From assembly GCF_022201045.2 (NCBI RefSeq), contig NC_068564.1, forward strand, positions 62,001 to 126,000: a stretch of 64,000 nt of DNA, written 5' to 3'. The position numbers and the translations under genes were made by a program. The notes below the pieces were generated by a model. That model saw only the letters and a program-made list of their open reading frames with translations, had not been told where the DNA came from and searched no databases. Positions 11,691 through 23,900 of this stretch are shown here, piece by piece (positions within the stretch are counted from its first letter, which is position 1; each line of letters begins with the position of its first letter). The stretch is from Citrus sinensis (lineage: Eukaryota; Streptophyta; Magnoliopsida; Sapindales; Rutaceae).

Positions 11691-12541
11691 ACGAGGGAAA
11701 ACAATAATGAGAAGTAAATTGGGCTGGCATTAAGTTATAACTTAAAATAATAATAATAATTAATAAAGAGGTTGAAATGAGATATTCATCTCTGGAAACG
11801 AGAAACAAGTGATCTATGAGGCAAAGTTGCCCGTAAATTCCCACAGCCAAAAAGAAATGGCATTGCCACTGCTCGCAAATCTTTGATTCTTAAAGGTTGC
11901 TCCCTGCTACTGATATATTCAAGAAAATGAAATGACTGGCACTACTAACATATCTTCTGCATTCACAAGCAAAGCTTTTCAGAACTTCAACTGTCGTGAT
12001 TAAATAAGAGTATAAGACTACTCCCAACAAATCATACTACATTTTTTTATTAAAAGAAAAAATACCTACATGGTTAAAAGAAAATAAGACCGAAGTCGAT
12101 TAACATTGCAACTTCACAATCACCTTATTGGCCAACCCAATCCAAGGTGCAAAAAAACATTTGTCCCTATATGTAGAGTAAGAAGCATTAACCATGTCAC
12201 AATAATCTACTGAAATCAAGACTTTGTGAACTGAAGCTAAAAGCGCATGTCTTAATAACAGAAGTCGTTAATTGATTCCCTAGAAGTCTACCCGCCAAAA
12301 TCCTAAAGGAAATTGACAATAATTCACTCAACAAGACGGAAATCACTCTCAAACTCACATACTGAAACTTAAGCTATATCATTTAAAAACTCAAAAATCC
12401 AGCTTTGTCCTGAAAGCTTTTCCTTTCAGAGCTAAGACACCTACCATACTCAACAGCTGTACAGACATAACCGAAGGCTACAAAAAGTCCCTCGAAAACT
12501 GAGACGTCATAACCAGAAGAGCACAGCCACAATCACTGAAC
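11691..12541. other. Downstream flank of CTP synthase
   Basis: Lies after the stop codon of the minus-strand CTP synthase gene. The sequence from about 12541 down to about 11900 is less AT-rich than the intergenic DNA and probably contains the 3' untranslated region. No polyadenylation signal can be singled out with confidence. No other gene is seen. Confidence 0.4.
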
Positions 12542-15500
12542 TCAGTAATGCACGCCATTGCCATTGCTATACACACCATTTAGTGATCCATTGGATGGCT
12601 TTACATTTCCATTTTGGTGGATTTTCACCATTGGTTTTCCGTTACTTAACCCATTAGTCAATAACTTGCTAGCATGCCCATACTTTAGAACTGCCTCCAA
12701 GTGCCCACATGCTGCACCTATAAGTCCTGAAACATCAAAAGGAATTTAGATTGAAATATCAGCTACACAATCTAGATGACTAGACAGGTCGACGATCCAA
12801 ATATGATAACAGTAACCATTCAAGTGCAGGCTTGACCCTTCTTAAACAAATACTCATTAGATTAAATAATTTGATTACAGTGAATATCAAGAAGAAAAGT
12901 ACCTAAGAAAACTGCCGAAGGTTTTCCCGGCCGGGACTTGAATTCAGGATGGAACTGAACACCAATAAAGTATGGATGACTAGGCAGTTCAACAATCTGC
13001 AACCACAAACCAATAAAATGCTGGTCACCAGAAAATACTTGTAACATCAAAAGCTTCCATATTTAACAGCAATAACTTTTCTAATTGTTTCCAGCGAGTT
13101 AAATTGGTTCTGTAAAATACAATGAACTGCCCTGCTTTTATAAAAACTTACCTCCATACGCCGTCCAGTTTCGTCTCTGCCAACAAATGATAGACCAGCA
13201 TTTTCAAGTTGTGATACCATATCAGGATTGACCTATCAAACACATTTTGTTATTTCAGAAACCCCGCCATTTTATGAGCACAGTAAAATGCAGTTAGACA
13301 GCGAGGAAGCATTACCTCATATCTATGTCGATGCCGTTCATCAACAAAGCTTGCATTGCCATACCTGTATACCGTTCCAAATTATACAAATAGATTAACC
13401 AGAATGAATAAGGTTTGATGACAATCCATTAATCACCACCATATATTTCATCTCCTGTTGAAAGGGGTGATAAAATATTCCCCATAGAAACCAAATATAA
13501 AAAGGAATGTGAAGCAAAATTCCCTAGAGGGAATCTGATGAGTATTAAGAAGACAACATATGGCCAGAGCCCTTACAACTTTGCAGATTTGCAGTCAGGA
13601 ACCTTAAAATATGTCCTCCTTGATCCCAGACGCATAGTTGCTCCCATATGAGTTTTTGACCCCTATGAGAGAGAGAGTGAGCACTTCAATGTACAAAATG
13701 ATGAGGCAAAGATCAATCTACACTTGATTCAAGCTCATATACAATTGGATACCTCTGGCATAAATACAACACAAGGATGTGAGGTTTCAGGATCAAACTC
13801 TGTACTGTTTGCGTCACACATGCCAAGAACCGAACGGGCAAACTCTATAACAGCAATTTGCATCCCCAGGCAAATGCCCAGGAATGGAACTTTGTTCTCA
13901 CGAGCATACTTTGCTGCAAGGATTTTCCCTTGTACTCCTCTATCACCAAATCCTCCAGGAACCAGTACACCATCAGCACCCTGAATTGGCAGAGATTCAG
14001 TGTGCAAATTAAGAAAATAATTTGACAAACTGGGAACATAAGAAATAGAACATCAAATCAAATGACTAATCTAAGCAATCAATCATAAAGCATAACTACC
14101 TTCAAAAGATCCCATGCAGCTTTATAAACATCAGGTGCCTGAAAGGGGACACAAATCAAATCTATATAGTTTATGATGGTATAGATTGTAAACATAAGAT
14201 GAAGCATGGAAATAAAAATAACCAACTACCTCTATTGCAGTGGCATCTTCTAGGTCACCAGCTGCAACCCATTCTACAATAAGCTTCCGATGGCAAGCAA
14301 CAGAAGCATGCAAAAGAGCCTACTTAAACAAACTAAAACATCAGTATCCGCTTCACAACATGATAACTTCTTGACAACACAGAATACACATGGTTCAATT
14401 TTGGAAAACATGTAAAACAAATACAATATACATAAATTTCAATTTTGGAAAACATGTAAAACAAATACAATATACATAAACTTATGCATTACATAAAGAT
14501 TGAGCTGAGATGGGTAATTCTGATTAAGTTTATCTTCAAATGCAACAGGGAAGCACAGGAAGGAGAGAAGAAAGAACCTAATCTTAGTTTTCAATTCTGG
14601 AGTAGAATTTTGATGAGTCTGAAAAGTGTGTAATGTAATATTGTATTGTAAAGAGAGTAAAACTTTAGACTCACCAGTTACAGCAACAAAGAAATAAATA
14701 GAGAGAGAAACCGATGCAGATTCACAAAAAAGAGAGAAAAAAAGTTCATAATCTGATTAGCGCTCAAGCTAAATGGGGAATCGTACCCTGGCTTTGTGAT
14801 GCAAAAGACAAGGCTCAAGAAAATGCATAATTAGAAACTAATTAAGGTTTTAGACAGGAAAAAGCACTGGGTGACTTATTCTTTTTAACTTCGTAGATAT
14901 AAAATGCAAATCAATAATGTGAAACTTAAACAATAATAAGCAAAGAAGGTATAATACATCCAATTTGTACAACAACTACCCTTAATTTCTCCACATAGTT
15001 TTTATCCTTAAACAATAAAGGGTAAAAAAATGCCACAGATGGATAAACAATATTTTCGATAAACAAAACATTCACCTTTAAAACAGAGAGGTAAGAATCT
15101 GAAAGGCCAGTGTATTTTCCAACCATGGCAATTCTAACCTGCAAGGGACAAGACAATCAGGCACATAGCCAAAAAGGAAAAGTAGAATTAATATTGTTGA
15201 GAATCTTAAGACTCACAGGATCATGCAACATATCACAAACTTTAGTCCTGGCAGTCCACAACTCCAACGCAGGCTTCCTTGCAACACTGCAAATGCTAAG
15301 GTTAAATATGCTAGCAGAAATGGTCGGGCCAGATGTTGCAATATCAACATAACCACACAGTAAATGCCTAAGGGAACACACCGACACACACGCATGGATG
15401 GAGAAACATCAAGCAGCAATTGGAGAAGAAACTAAGTTTATACAACAAATGAAAAGCATTAAGTAAGACACACCCAAGAAGGTTCAATTCTTTCAAGATA

Positions 15501-17510
15501 GCTTCATGTGCCTTTTGATCCTGTCATTGTTCAGGGGTATACAAATAAAAAAGAAATTAGAAATTCTTCATTATACAGGTATGGATGAAAATAGCTTGAG
15601 AGCACCAAAAAAGAACTTACTCTCAGCAGCAATGGAATATGCCAAATGTTTGGGACATCATGTAGAGTAACAATGTTTTCTGCCTGTAAAAATGTCATCT
15701 TGCTCAAAACCAGCAACAAATTGTTGAGAGCAAGTGAAAAGGGAAAAGATATCTGATTGCATAGTGCTAATGTTACATACAGGTATGTGGCAAAATTGAG
15801 CAAGCTTAGCCTTCACATTCTCCTCGAGTACCTATTAAACACAAATTTGAAATGCACACATATGAGACTGCCTCTGGCATATGCAATCAAGAAAAGCTAA
15901 GGCATCAAAATGGAAGTGGAGAAACCTTCGTACTACGACAAGCTAGAATATTCGGAGTCAACCCAAGTCCTCTCAGTCCCCGGACACTATGCTGGGTAGG
16001 CTTTGTCTTCTATGGTTGGAAATTAAGAAGGATGAGTAATTACATATGCATATGGCAATTACCAAATATATGAAAATTCAATCTAGCATGTAGAAGTTCA
16101 CACTGAATAACACAATAACAATACAAATTAATGTACACATACTTGTTCACCAACAACATTGAGGACAGGGACAAGGCTAACGTGAATCAAACAAAAATTG
16201 CCAGGACCTACAAAGGCAGCAGCAGTTAGGTAGAAAATTGATATTGGGAAGAAAAAAAAAGTTATTTGAATGAGCCAGTAAAGTAGAGATAAAGAGCATT
16301 TTAAGCTTACCCACACGATATGAGAATTGGCCAAGTGCCTCTATAAATGGCATCGATTCAATGTCCCCTGCATCAAGAGAAGCAGGTTTAATCAATACTG
16401 GAGGCAGGTAAACAGCTCATCTTAACACATTTTATCAATGATAGTAATTTACCTATGGTTCCACCCAATTCGATGACACAAACATCGGCAGGACCTTCTT
16501 TGCCATCTACTGGAATCATTGCTACACGTTCTATCCAGTCTTGAATAGCATCTGTAATGTGTGGAACAACCTAAAGCAAACAGAGGGTTGCCCAAAATAA
16601 ATATTAAAACAACATAAAAGAATTGCATTATAACGTACTCAGAAAAAGAATGTTAGTCCCAGAGTGTTAAAACAGACCTGGACAGTTTTTCCAAGATAAT
16701 CTCCCCTTCTCTCCTTGTCAATAACAGACTGTCAAAAATCATGACAAGGAATTATATTTATAGACAGGAATCACCTACTGGCGGTAGAAAACATTTGTAA
16801 TACAAGAAGTTTCAGCTTCAAAATCATCAATAAGGTAGACTTTTGAATTACAGGAAGATATATAATCTACCTGATATATTTTTCCAGTCGTTATATTGTT
16901 GTCACGGGTTAACTTGATGTCTAGAAACCGCTCGTAGTTACCAAGATCTAGGTCCACCTTTAAAACAGCAAAGCAATCGAGCCATAGGTTGTATGCAACC
17001 AGAACAAAAGAACATAGAGTTCGTATGACATGGAAATGAGATGCTTCGAGAAAACAGTCAGTCGACAACTAAGGTATAAGCATGGTGTCAAAGTAAAAAA
17101 AAAATTACCTCACCACCATCGTCTAAGACAAAAACCTCTCCATGCTCAAAAGGGGACATTGTTCCGGCATCAGTGTTCAAGTAAGGATCTGCACCAGTAG
17201 ACAAAAAAAAAATGTTGAGAAGTTAAAAAAATATTGGAATTCCGTAAAATGGAGAAAAGAAAAATGTTGCAAATCCATAAAAGGTAAAACTTGATAATAG
17301 TTGTTCGGAGAGGAAAACAAACAGCAAAGAGACAAAAAAGAAAAAGCATTCATTCAAATTTACAAGAAATGGCAAAAGAGGAAGTAAGATACCAATCTTG
17401 ATAGAAGTAACACGGAGACCACATGCTTTAAGAATAACACCGATGCTACTGGCAGTGACGCCTTTACCCAGTCCACTAACAACGCCACCAGTCACCAAAA
17501 CGTACTTCAT
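12542..17510 (-). CDS. CTP synthase (glutamine-hydrolysing)
   Basis: Makes CTP from UTP, ATP and glutamine in the cytosol, the last step of pyrimidine nucleotide synthesis. Twenty-one coding exons join in frame to 601 residues: 17510-17393, 17188-17109, 16957-16871, 16728-16678, 16570-16453, 16367-16311, 16207-16143, 16009-15926, 15831-15781, 15683-15621, 15520-15474, 15286-15217, 15138-15076, 14319-14230, 14138-14100, 13980-13753, 13662-13577, 13364-13316, 13232-13152, 12996-12903, 12726-12542. The synthetase domain opens with [17 protein letters not shown] and keeps the Mg/UTP-site stretch [19 protein letters not shown]. The class I glutaminase domain has the nucleophile Cys398 in FLGICLGMQ and His525/Glu527 in QFHPEF. 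The tail is Asn/Gly-rich and ends GVHY. The order resembles Arabidopsis At3g12670. The start is the first Met and matches the family. Confidence 0.96.
14394..14480. repeat. 44 bp tandem duplication in a CTP synthase intron
   Basis: The block 'ttcaattttggaaaacatg' plus the following 25 bases occurs at 14394 and again at 14438, nearly identical. It lies within the 756-base intron between coding exons 13 and 14 (15138-15076 and 14319-14230). The near identity suggests a recent slippage event. Confidence 0.85.
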
Positions 17511-19145
17511 ATTTGATTATGACTCTTCACTCACTCACTCACTGTATTAGCAGAGCAGAGCATCACCATCAGTTATATAAGTGAAAATGAAAAAGGGTAT
17601 GATGAAACCAAAGAGATAATTAAAAAGAGCAACTGCGTGTACTGGTAATCAACATAGATATCGTTTTAAACGGAGAAAAAACCTTGTTAACAATGACGGT
17701 CTTTACAAAGTTTAATAATTTGCTTTTGCCTGCCTGCCTGCCTGCCTTCCCGCCCCTCTCTCTCTCTCTGCTTCTGTTCTGTGTTTATCTCTATGTCTAT
17801 GTTTATCTTGTTTGTGACTACACGCTCTTTTCTCTTCGACTAAGAAGAAAGATTTTTCTTTTTCCTTTGTAATCTCAATGCTGTAATGTGAAACAAAACC
17901 CCAAAAAGCAAAAATAGATAACAAAAGAGAGACTCTACAATTCCGCATACACCCACCAAATCTTTTCGTGTCTGCTTTGCTTTGGTTTCTCTCCCTCAGG
18001 GCGGCGGGCTCTTTCGAGACTTTTGACGAGAGCTGAAGGAACTGTTAACATTTTATTTATTTATTTATTTACTTAGACATTATAAAGTTTAAATAATTTT
18101 TTAAAAAAAAATAAATAAATAAATAAATTTATTTCAAGATTTTCTTCTTCTTTTTATTTTATCATTTCTTTGACTAGGTTATTGATGAAAAAAATAAAAA
18201 CACTCACTAAATATAGGTCATAAAGGATAGTTTGAAATTTCCTAAAATACATATTTTCATAAATATTTGTTTTTATTATTATTTTTCAGAAAAAGAGTTC
18301 AAACATAGATATATTTGATATTAGGGTTTTAAGAAGATTCTTCTATGTCTCTCTCAATCAAATACATTGTATATTTTATTTTTTTTTTAAACTGAGGGAA
18401 GAGAATCTTTTGGGTTTCATTGGTAGTTCCCATAAAAGGTTTATAACTTTCATAAAGGGTCAGCCTTCATTCACACCAGACAAGTTTTAATTTTTAATAA
18501 GACTGAAAGCAACAAGACACGTAAGCCTCATAAATGCAAAATTGTAAATCTAGTAATCCTCTAAATAAGACACGTAAGCCTTATATCATTCCTTCCTATC
18601 TATCCCAACCCATCAAATAAGACACAAAAGCCAACAGAATATAAGATTATATGCCAACTCTTTTTTTTTTTTTTTTCATATTTACGAAAGTTGATATGAT
18701 ATGCCTAATATTATACTAATACAACCCACCCGTGTTTAATGAGAATTTGAGGCCCTACCCCCCTACTGGTCAACGTCAATCTTTTAATTTTTGTCTATTA
18801 ATTTACATTATCCCTTACTTAGGTTACATCTTAACTTAAAAAAAAAAACTTATTATAAATTAAATTAGTTACTAATCTTTTCCTGCAACTTGTCTTTGCC
18901 TCCCTCGTGTCTCATACGGACTTGACTTTTGGTAGTTCTTGAAAGACCGGTTGGTTTACTCACCTTTTTAGTTTTCATGTTTTATAAAGTGCGCGCGTAA
19001 GGAATAGACGAATTGATGTCGGGTAATTTTGCTCAAGTCATCCATCAATATGATTCTCTCCTAATCATCTATCTAATAATATCATAAAAAATACCCCGTT
19101 AACCCCGTAAACTGATAGGTAAAAGTCTATCGCAAATAATTTTGT
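17511..19145. other. Upstream region of CTP synthase and intergenic spacer
   Basis: The first ~500 bases upstream of the CTP synthase start (towards 18000) hold pyrimidine/purine tracts, including a 'tgcc' repeat at about 17729-17744 and CT/GA runs, typical of a plant promoter and 5' leader. A TTTA/AAAT-type imperfect palindrome lies at about 18050-18130. No gene is supported between here and 19.1 kb. Confidence 0.45.
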
Positions 19146-19149
19146 AGAT

Positions 19150-20080
19150 TATGGGTGGGTTTATCATTTAAAATTGAAACCCAATGCAAGTTGCAAGTGT
19201 GTTTGATGTTGAGAAAAATTCGTTGGATACCTGTGTAAGTATTCGTCAACTTGTATTATATATTTTAATTAGTTATATTTTTAATTTTCATCATAAAAAT
19301 AAAAATCTAATAATAAATATATGTAAGTTAAAGTTTTTAATTCCAAAACTTAACCAATCTCAAATTAATATATATATATATATATATAATCATTTTCAAT
19401 CTTTTTTCTAATACAAACACGTTGTTATACCATGTAGGTGTGTCTGCATAAAAAAATAAATAAATAAAGAATGACTATATATGTGTGTGTGTGTGTGTAT
19501 TAAGATAGATACAATCAGCTTTTAATAACTAGAAATTTCATAATTTTCATGTTTAATATTACTGATATTTTTATTTAATTGGTTTTTTTTAATGATTTGA
19601 ACCTAATTATTGCTTGCTAAAGTTGGGTTTCTATTTATTTAATTAATTGTTAACAATAGTTCAAAAAATTTACTTGTTAATATTGTTGATAATAATTGTA
19701 TGTTGATTAAAAGATTGAGTAAGGCATTGATATTAGTGATGATAATTTGCTTAAAACAAAAATACTTTATATCATATTAATATATTTCGTGTATTTTTTT
19801 TAACATTTAAATTTTAGTTTCTTATTTACAGTACTAGAATTTAGAATTGAATATTGTATGTGGATTTTTTTAAGCTATTATTATAAATTTATAGTTTAAA
19901 TTATATAATTTAAATTTTTTATTTATTATTAAAAGTATTTTTTTAATATTTGTGATTCTAAAGACAAAACCCACAAGAAAATAAAACCTCACTGTAGGTT
20001 GCAAGTGGGTTTGATGATTTAAATCTTTTCCGAATATGGGTTTACTAATGACAAACCGTAGGTGGTACCCATTACCTTCC
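19150..20080. repeat. Dispersed AT-rich repeat, copy 1
   Basis: It shares collinear blocks with 37265-37864. Near 19200 'gtttgatgttgagaaaaatt' matches 'gtttggtattgagaaaaaaa' near 37298. 'atatatgtaagttaaagtt' is found at about 19318 and 37396. A long block around 'ttataaatttatagttt' occurs near 19881 and 37680, and 'ggtggtaccc' near 20061 corresponds to 'gatggtaccg' near 37842. Both copies lack coding sequence. Its ends carry related 'gttgcaag-gggtttgatgattt'-like motifs in direct orientation. It is probably a non-autonomous mobile element; the family is unknown. Confidence 0.6.
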
Positions 20081-20638
20081 CTAACTAATATCAACCAATT
20101 CTACAACTATGGTTTTGAGTAGGTTTCCCTAACTATATTTCATTAATCAAATATAACAGCATTACTTTAGGCCATATGCTGCATTTGCATGCTCAAAATC
20201 TGAGCTAATCTCTAACTGAGAGGTGCATGTCAAATTGAGTAGGTTTCCCTAAATCAGCTTCCTCATAAACTATGCCGGCCTCTGCTAACCTGAACTTCTT
20301 ATGAAAAAACCACGTCTTGTCAGTAACACATACATTGATACATATATCACGTCCATATAATTTGGTATTTCCTTAAACAACCTAAAGCATATAAGTGGCA
20401 CGTCATCTAATAATAAGTCATATTCTGTCTAACCTCCCATTTCCTCCTAATCTGGTTCTGTTTCATTTTTTCGGAGCAAACAGAGAGATTAGAGAACCCT
20501 CACAATATACATCCTGGCAATCGGAATCCCTGCACTTAAAAGAGATAAAAAATAACGATTAATTTCCATGCATGTACAATTTTTTATGAACCAATCAAAT
20601 AAGGAAGAACAGGGCTGTAACTTTCTTCCCCTTGCTAA
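20081..20638. other. Intergenic, downstream of ABCD2
   Basis: No gene is supported. A short repeated phrase 'gagtaggtttccct' occurs at 20118 and 20238. The region probably lies beyond the ABCD2 3' end. Confidence 0.35.
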
Positions 20639-20876
20639 AGAAGGGTAATTGATTGCTGCTGGAAACTGAGTGGCAAATAAATAGAAATGGAAATGGGCAA
20701 AATCTTATTTGAGTCATTACAATAGCTATTTTCAATGTACGGTTCTTACATGAAAGCAAGACAAGGGTAATTAATTGCTGCCGGAAACTGAGTGGAAAAT
20801 ATACAGAAATGGGCAAAATCTGATTTGGGTCATTACAATAGCCATTTTCAATGTACGGTTCTAACAAGAAAGCCCT
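20639..20876. repeat. 122 bp tandem duplication downstream of ABCD2
   Basis: The phrase 'gggtaatt-attgctgc-ggaaactgagtgg' begins at 20643 and 20765. The two ~120-base copies continue in parallel through 'gggcaaaatct', 'gtcattacaatagc' and 'ttttcaatgtacggttct', with roughly 10% divergence. It lies about 80 bases beyond the stop codon of the minus-strand ABC transporter, so it may be inside that gene's 3' untranslated region. Confidence 0.85.
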
Positions 20877-20957
20877 CCAACGTCTTGCTTCATCTTTCCA
20901 ATATGACTAGGTATTAATCACCTGATGAAAGAGAATCATTGACTACATGGGCAGTTA

Positions 20958-23900
20958 CTATCGCCTTGACAGATTATACAAGGATTCTTGATCAATAAAC
21001 TCAAGCTTCCAATTACTTTGACTACTGTTCTGATCCACTGTGGATATGCGCAACACCCTTTTGTGGAAATCATACAAGGTTCGCCGATGGCCGACACTAA
21101 TATATGTTATGCCTGCTGCTTCAATTTGCTCATATAAATGAGCCTGCAAAAGGTGAAACACCATTAAAACTTCACATTGCAGATATCTCACCCAACAAGA
21201 CTCTTGGGCCACAAGCAGAGATAATTATCAAGAAGTTAACCTATCATGAGTAAGTAATTAATGATATAACAAAGCGTCTTCCAGATATCATGGCTAGAGG
21301 ACAAGCAATGCTCTCACAGAGGAGAAACAAATTTGCCATTGGCCTTCACTACAATCATGTTTTCCAAGACCTTCAAATCCTCATCTACCTACTGCAGAGA
21401 ATCTCAACAAATTGTGCAGTCAACAATAAATCTTCTTTGCAAGCAAGCTCTAAAATGTTGCATAAAAGACTTGTGCTTATACCATCATGTTTGCAAAACT
21501 CCACTAACACGCATAACCAGATGTCCACAGGGCCCACATACAGGTGAGGAAATTGTTTACTTGGACAATAAACAACTCAAGTTTAGAAAAAGTAAATATA
21601 ACAATTTTCAGTCTAAATACACTTGATTAAAGAAAGTAATTAATTAATATAGATTTAGTATCTAAGAGTACCTCGTTGGCTTCGTCTAAAGCACTGGTAG
21701 ACTCATCCAATAGAACTATCTGTGGTTTTGAAAGCAACAAACGTGCAAAAGCAAGGCGCTGCTGCTCCCCAAGGGACAGAACACTGGACCACTCATATGT
21801 TGTGTCCAAGCTATTGAGACGAGGCAAGATATAGCCAAGTTTGACATCCTCTAGAGCCTTAATTAGATCATCTGTTGAGGGCTTGCTAGACTTTCTTCCC
21901 ACATTTTCCAATTTTTGTGCTGATGTCAAGAATGGCACTAAACCTGTAAAAGCAACTTTTTCACTTTCAATGACAACTCATTGATCCTAATATTCATTTC
22001 CAGTAAAATTCTCTTACTATTGTATTATTTTGATTAAATTCACAGGAAAACTGAAAACCACGAAGAATGAAATGAAAATAAGTATTTGTTAAATCGACAA
22101 ACTAGGTAGCCAATCACATATATATTCTCCAAATGCACTTGAATAACACACAGATGACCAACGGTAATTCCCACTAGAAAACTTTAATTGATTTGATCAA
22201 TTATGCGAATTCACACAAGCAGAAAGATTTTGCTTGATTTGATAACTTATTGCAATGAACTTCTTACAATGAGATTTCAGTAATACCATGAAATTTTTTT
22301 CTTCAATTTTCATCATTTTATGCAAATACGCAGACTACACGTTTACTTTTTCCTTTTTCTTTTCCTTCTCTCTCTCTCAATTCCAAGAAAAGTTAACATT
22401 CATTTCAACAATAAAACTAGATCATCCCCAACAATGGTGAGCATCGGTAACCATTCTGAAAAAAGAACAGAGAAACTAATGAGGACAAGGAGTCAAGAGT
22501 GACGGTTGCTTCAGCTTTGCAAAAATGCTTATAATAAATTTACTGCCAAAGGTCCCTCAGCTAAAGCCACTCTTCCAACTGCAATTAGCCACTCCATTTG
22601 CCAACCTATTTTAAAGGTCTTGTTGCAAGTGTTTGTAAAATAATGTAAATGCATACCAGCGGATTTCGCAGCATCAGACGCCGGTTTCACTTCTTCAGTC
22701 CACGTAGGATAAATCAATTGTTGACGAAGACTACCTAAAACCATATATGGTCTCTGAGGAAGAAAAAATACTCCTCTTGAGTTTCTATTCATGGATCTTG
22801 TAAGCTCCCCATTCATATTTTGAGAATTTACTTCAAGAGAGTCCACATCTGAAGTATGTGCGTCAGTTTCTTCCCTGTCTTTCACATAGAATGTAATTTT
22901 TCCTCTTCCATCACTCCAAAGACCAGCCATAGCCCTTAACAAAGAAGTTTTACCACTCCCACTAGGTCCCATTACCTACCACAACATTTATATAGCAAAC
23001 ATCTTCAAGCCCAAAGACTAATTATCCTACCTTGTAAATCCAAGATGTGAAAATGATGCACTTACCAGCAGATGCTCTTTTTCATTGATCACCAATGATA
23101 AGTCCCTGACCAATGTGGCTTTACTTGTTGGTGTCTTCAATGTCAAATCCTCGATGTCCAGTAATTTCTGACTCTTTTCTGGAGACAAGGCTCCATTACA
23201 CTTAGAGGTGGGGAAGCTTTTGACACTGCAGTACGTAAGACAAATTTTTTCTAAGGGTTCAGAGAGATTTTTAGAGCTGCTGCTATCCAGAACATCATCA
23301 AATTCACCTACATTTGAGATATCATTATGTAAGATACCAACCCATCAAGGATCTCCCTGCCAGTATCATTATGTCAATAATGATGTATCATAGAGAGGAA
23401 ACACTACAAAAGATGGTACCTATATGAATGATAGTGAAAAAGAAAACAGATATCTTTTGTATATTTTGGCTAAATGCAAGGATAGTGAGAGAAAATTGGC
23501 AGTTGCAAGCACCATGAAAATCAAAATTCATTGATTATAAATTTTGAACAACTAATCTTTTAGACAGTACGTTATACATCAATAAATTTGTATTTGACGA
23601 TAAAGATACCCTTACTACATTTTGTTTTTGTCAAATCATCATCGTATCTACACATTCCTTTTTTTTTTTTTGGCTTTTTAGCTCAGAGTAATGCAACAAG
23701 GCCTCAATAGATTAAAAAAAGATAAAATGATTACATTACCTAATCGGTCAATGACCGCTGAAAAAGCACTGATAGCTTGAAACTGGTACACAATAAGGGA
23801 GAAGTCTCCTAGTATGTGATTAAAAGCAGACACAGACTGATTAATGACACCAAACTCAATTTTTCCTGAGAAGTACATAGGAGCAACGACTGCAGCAGGA

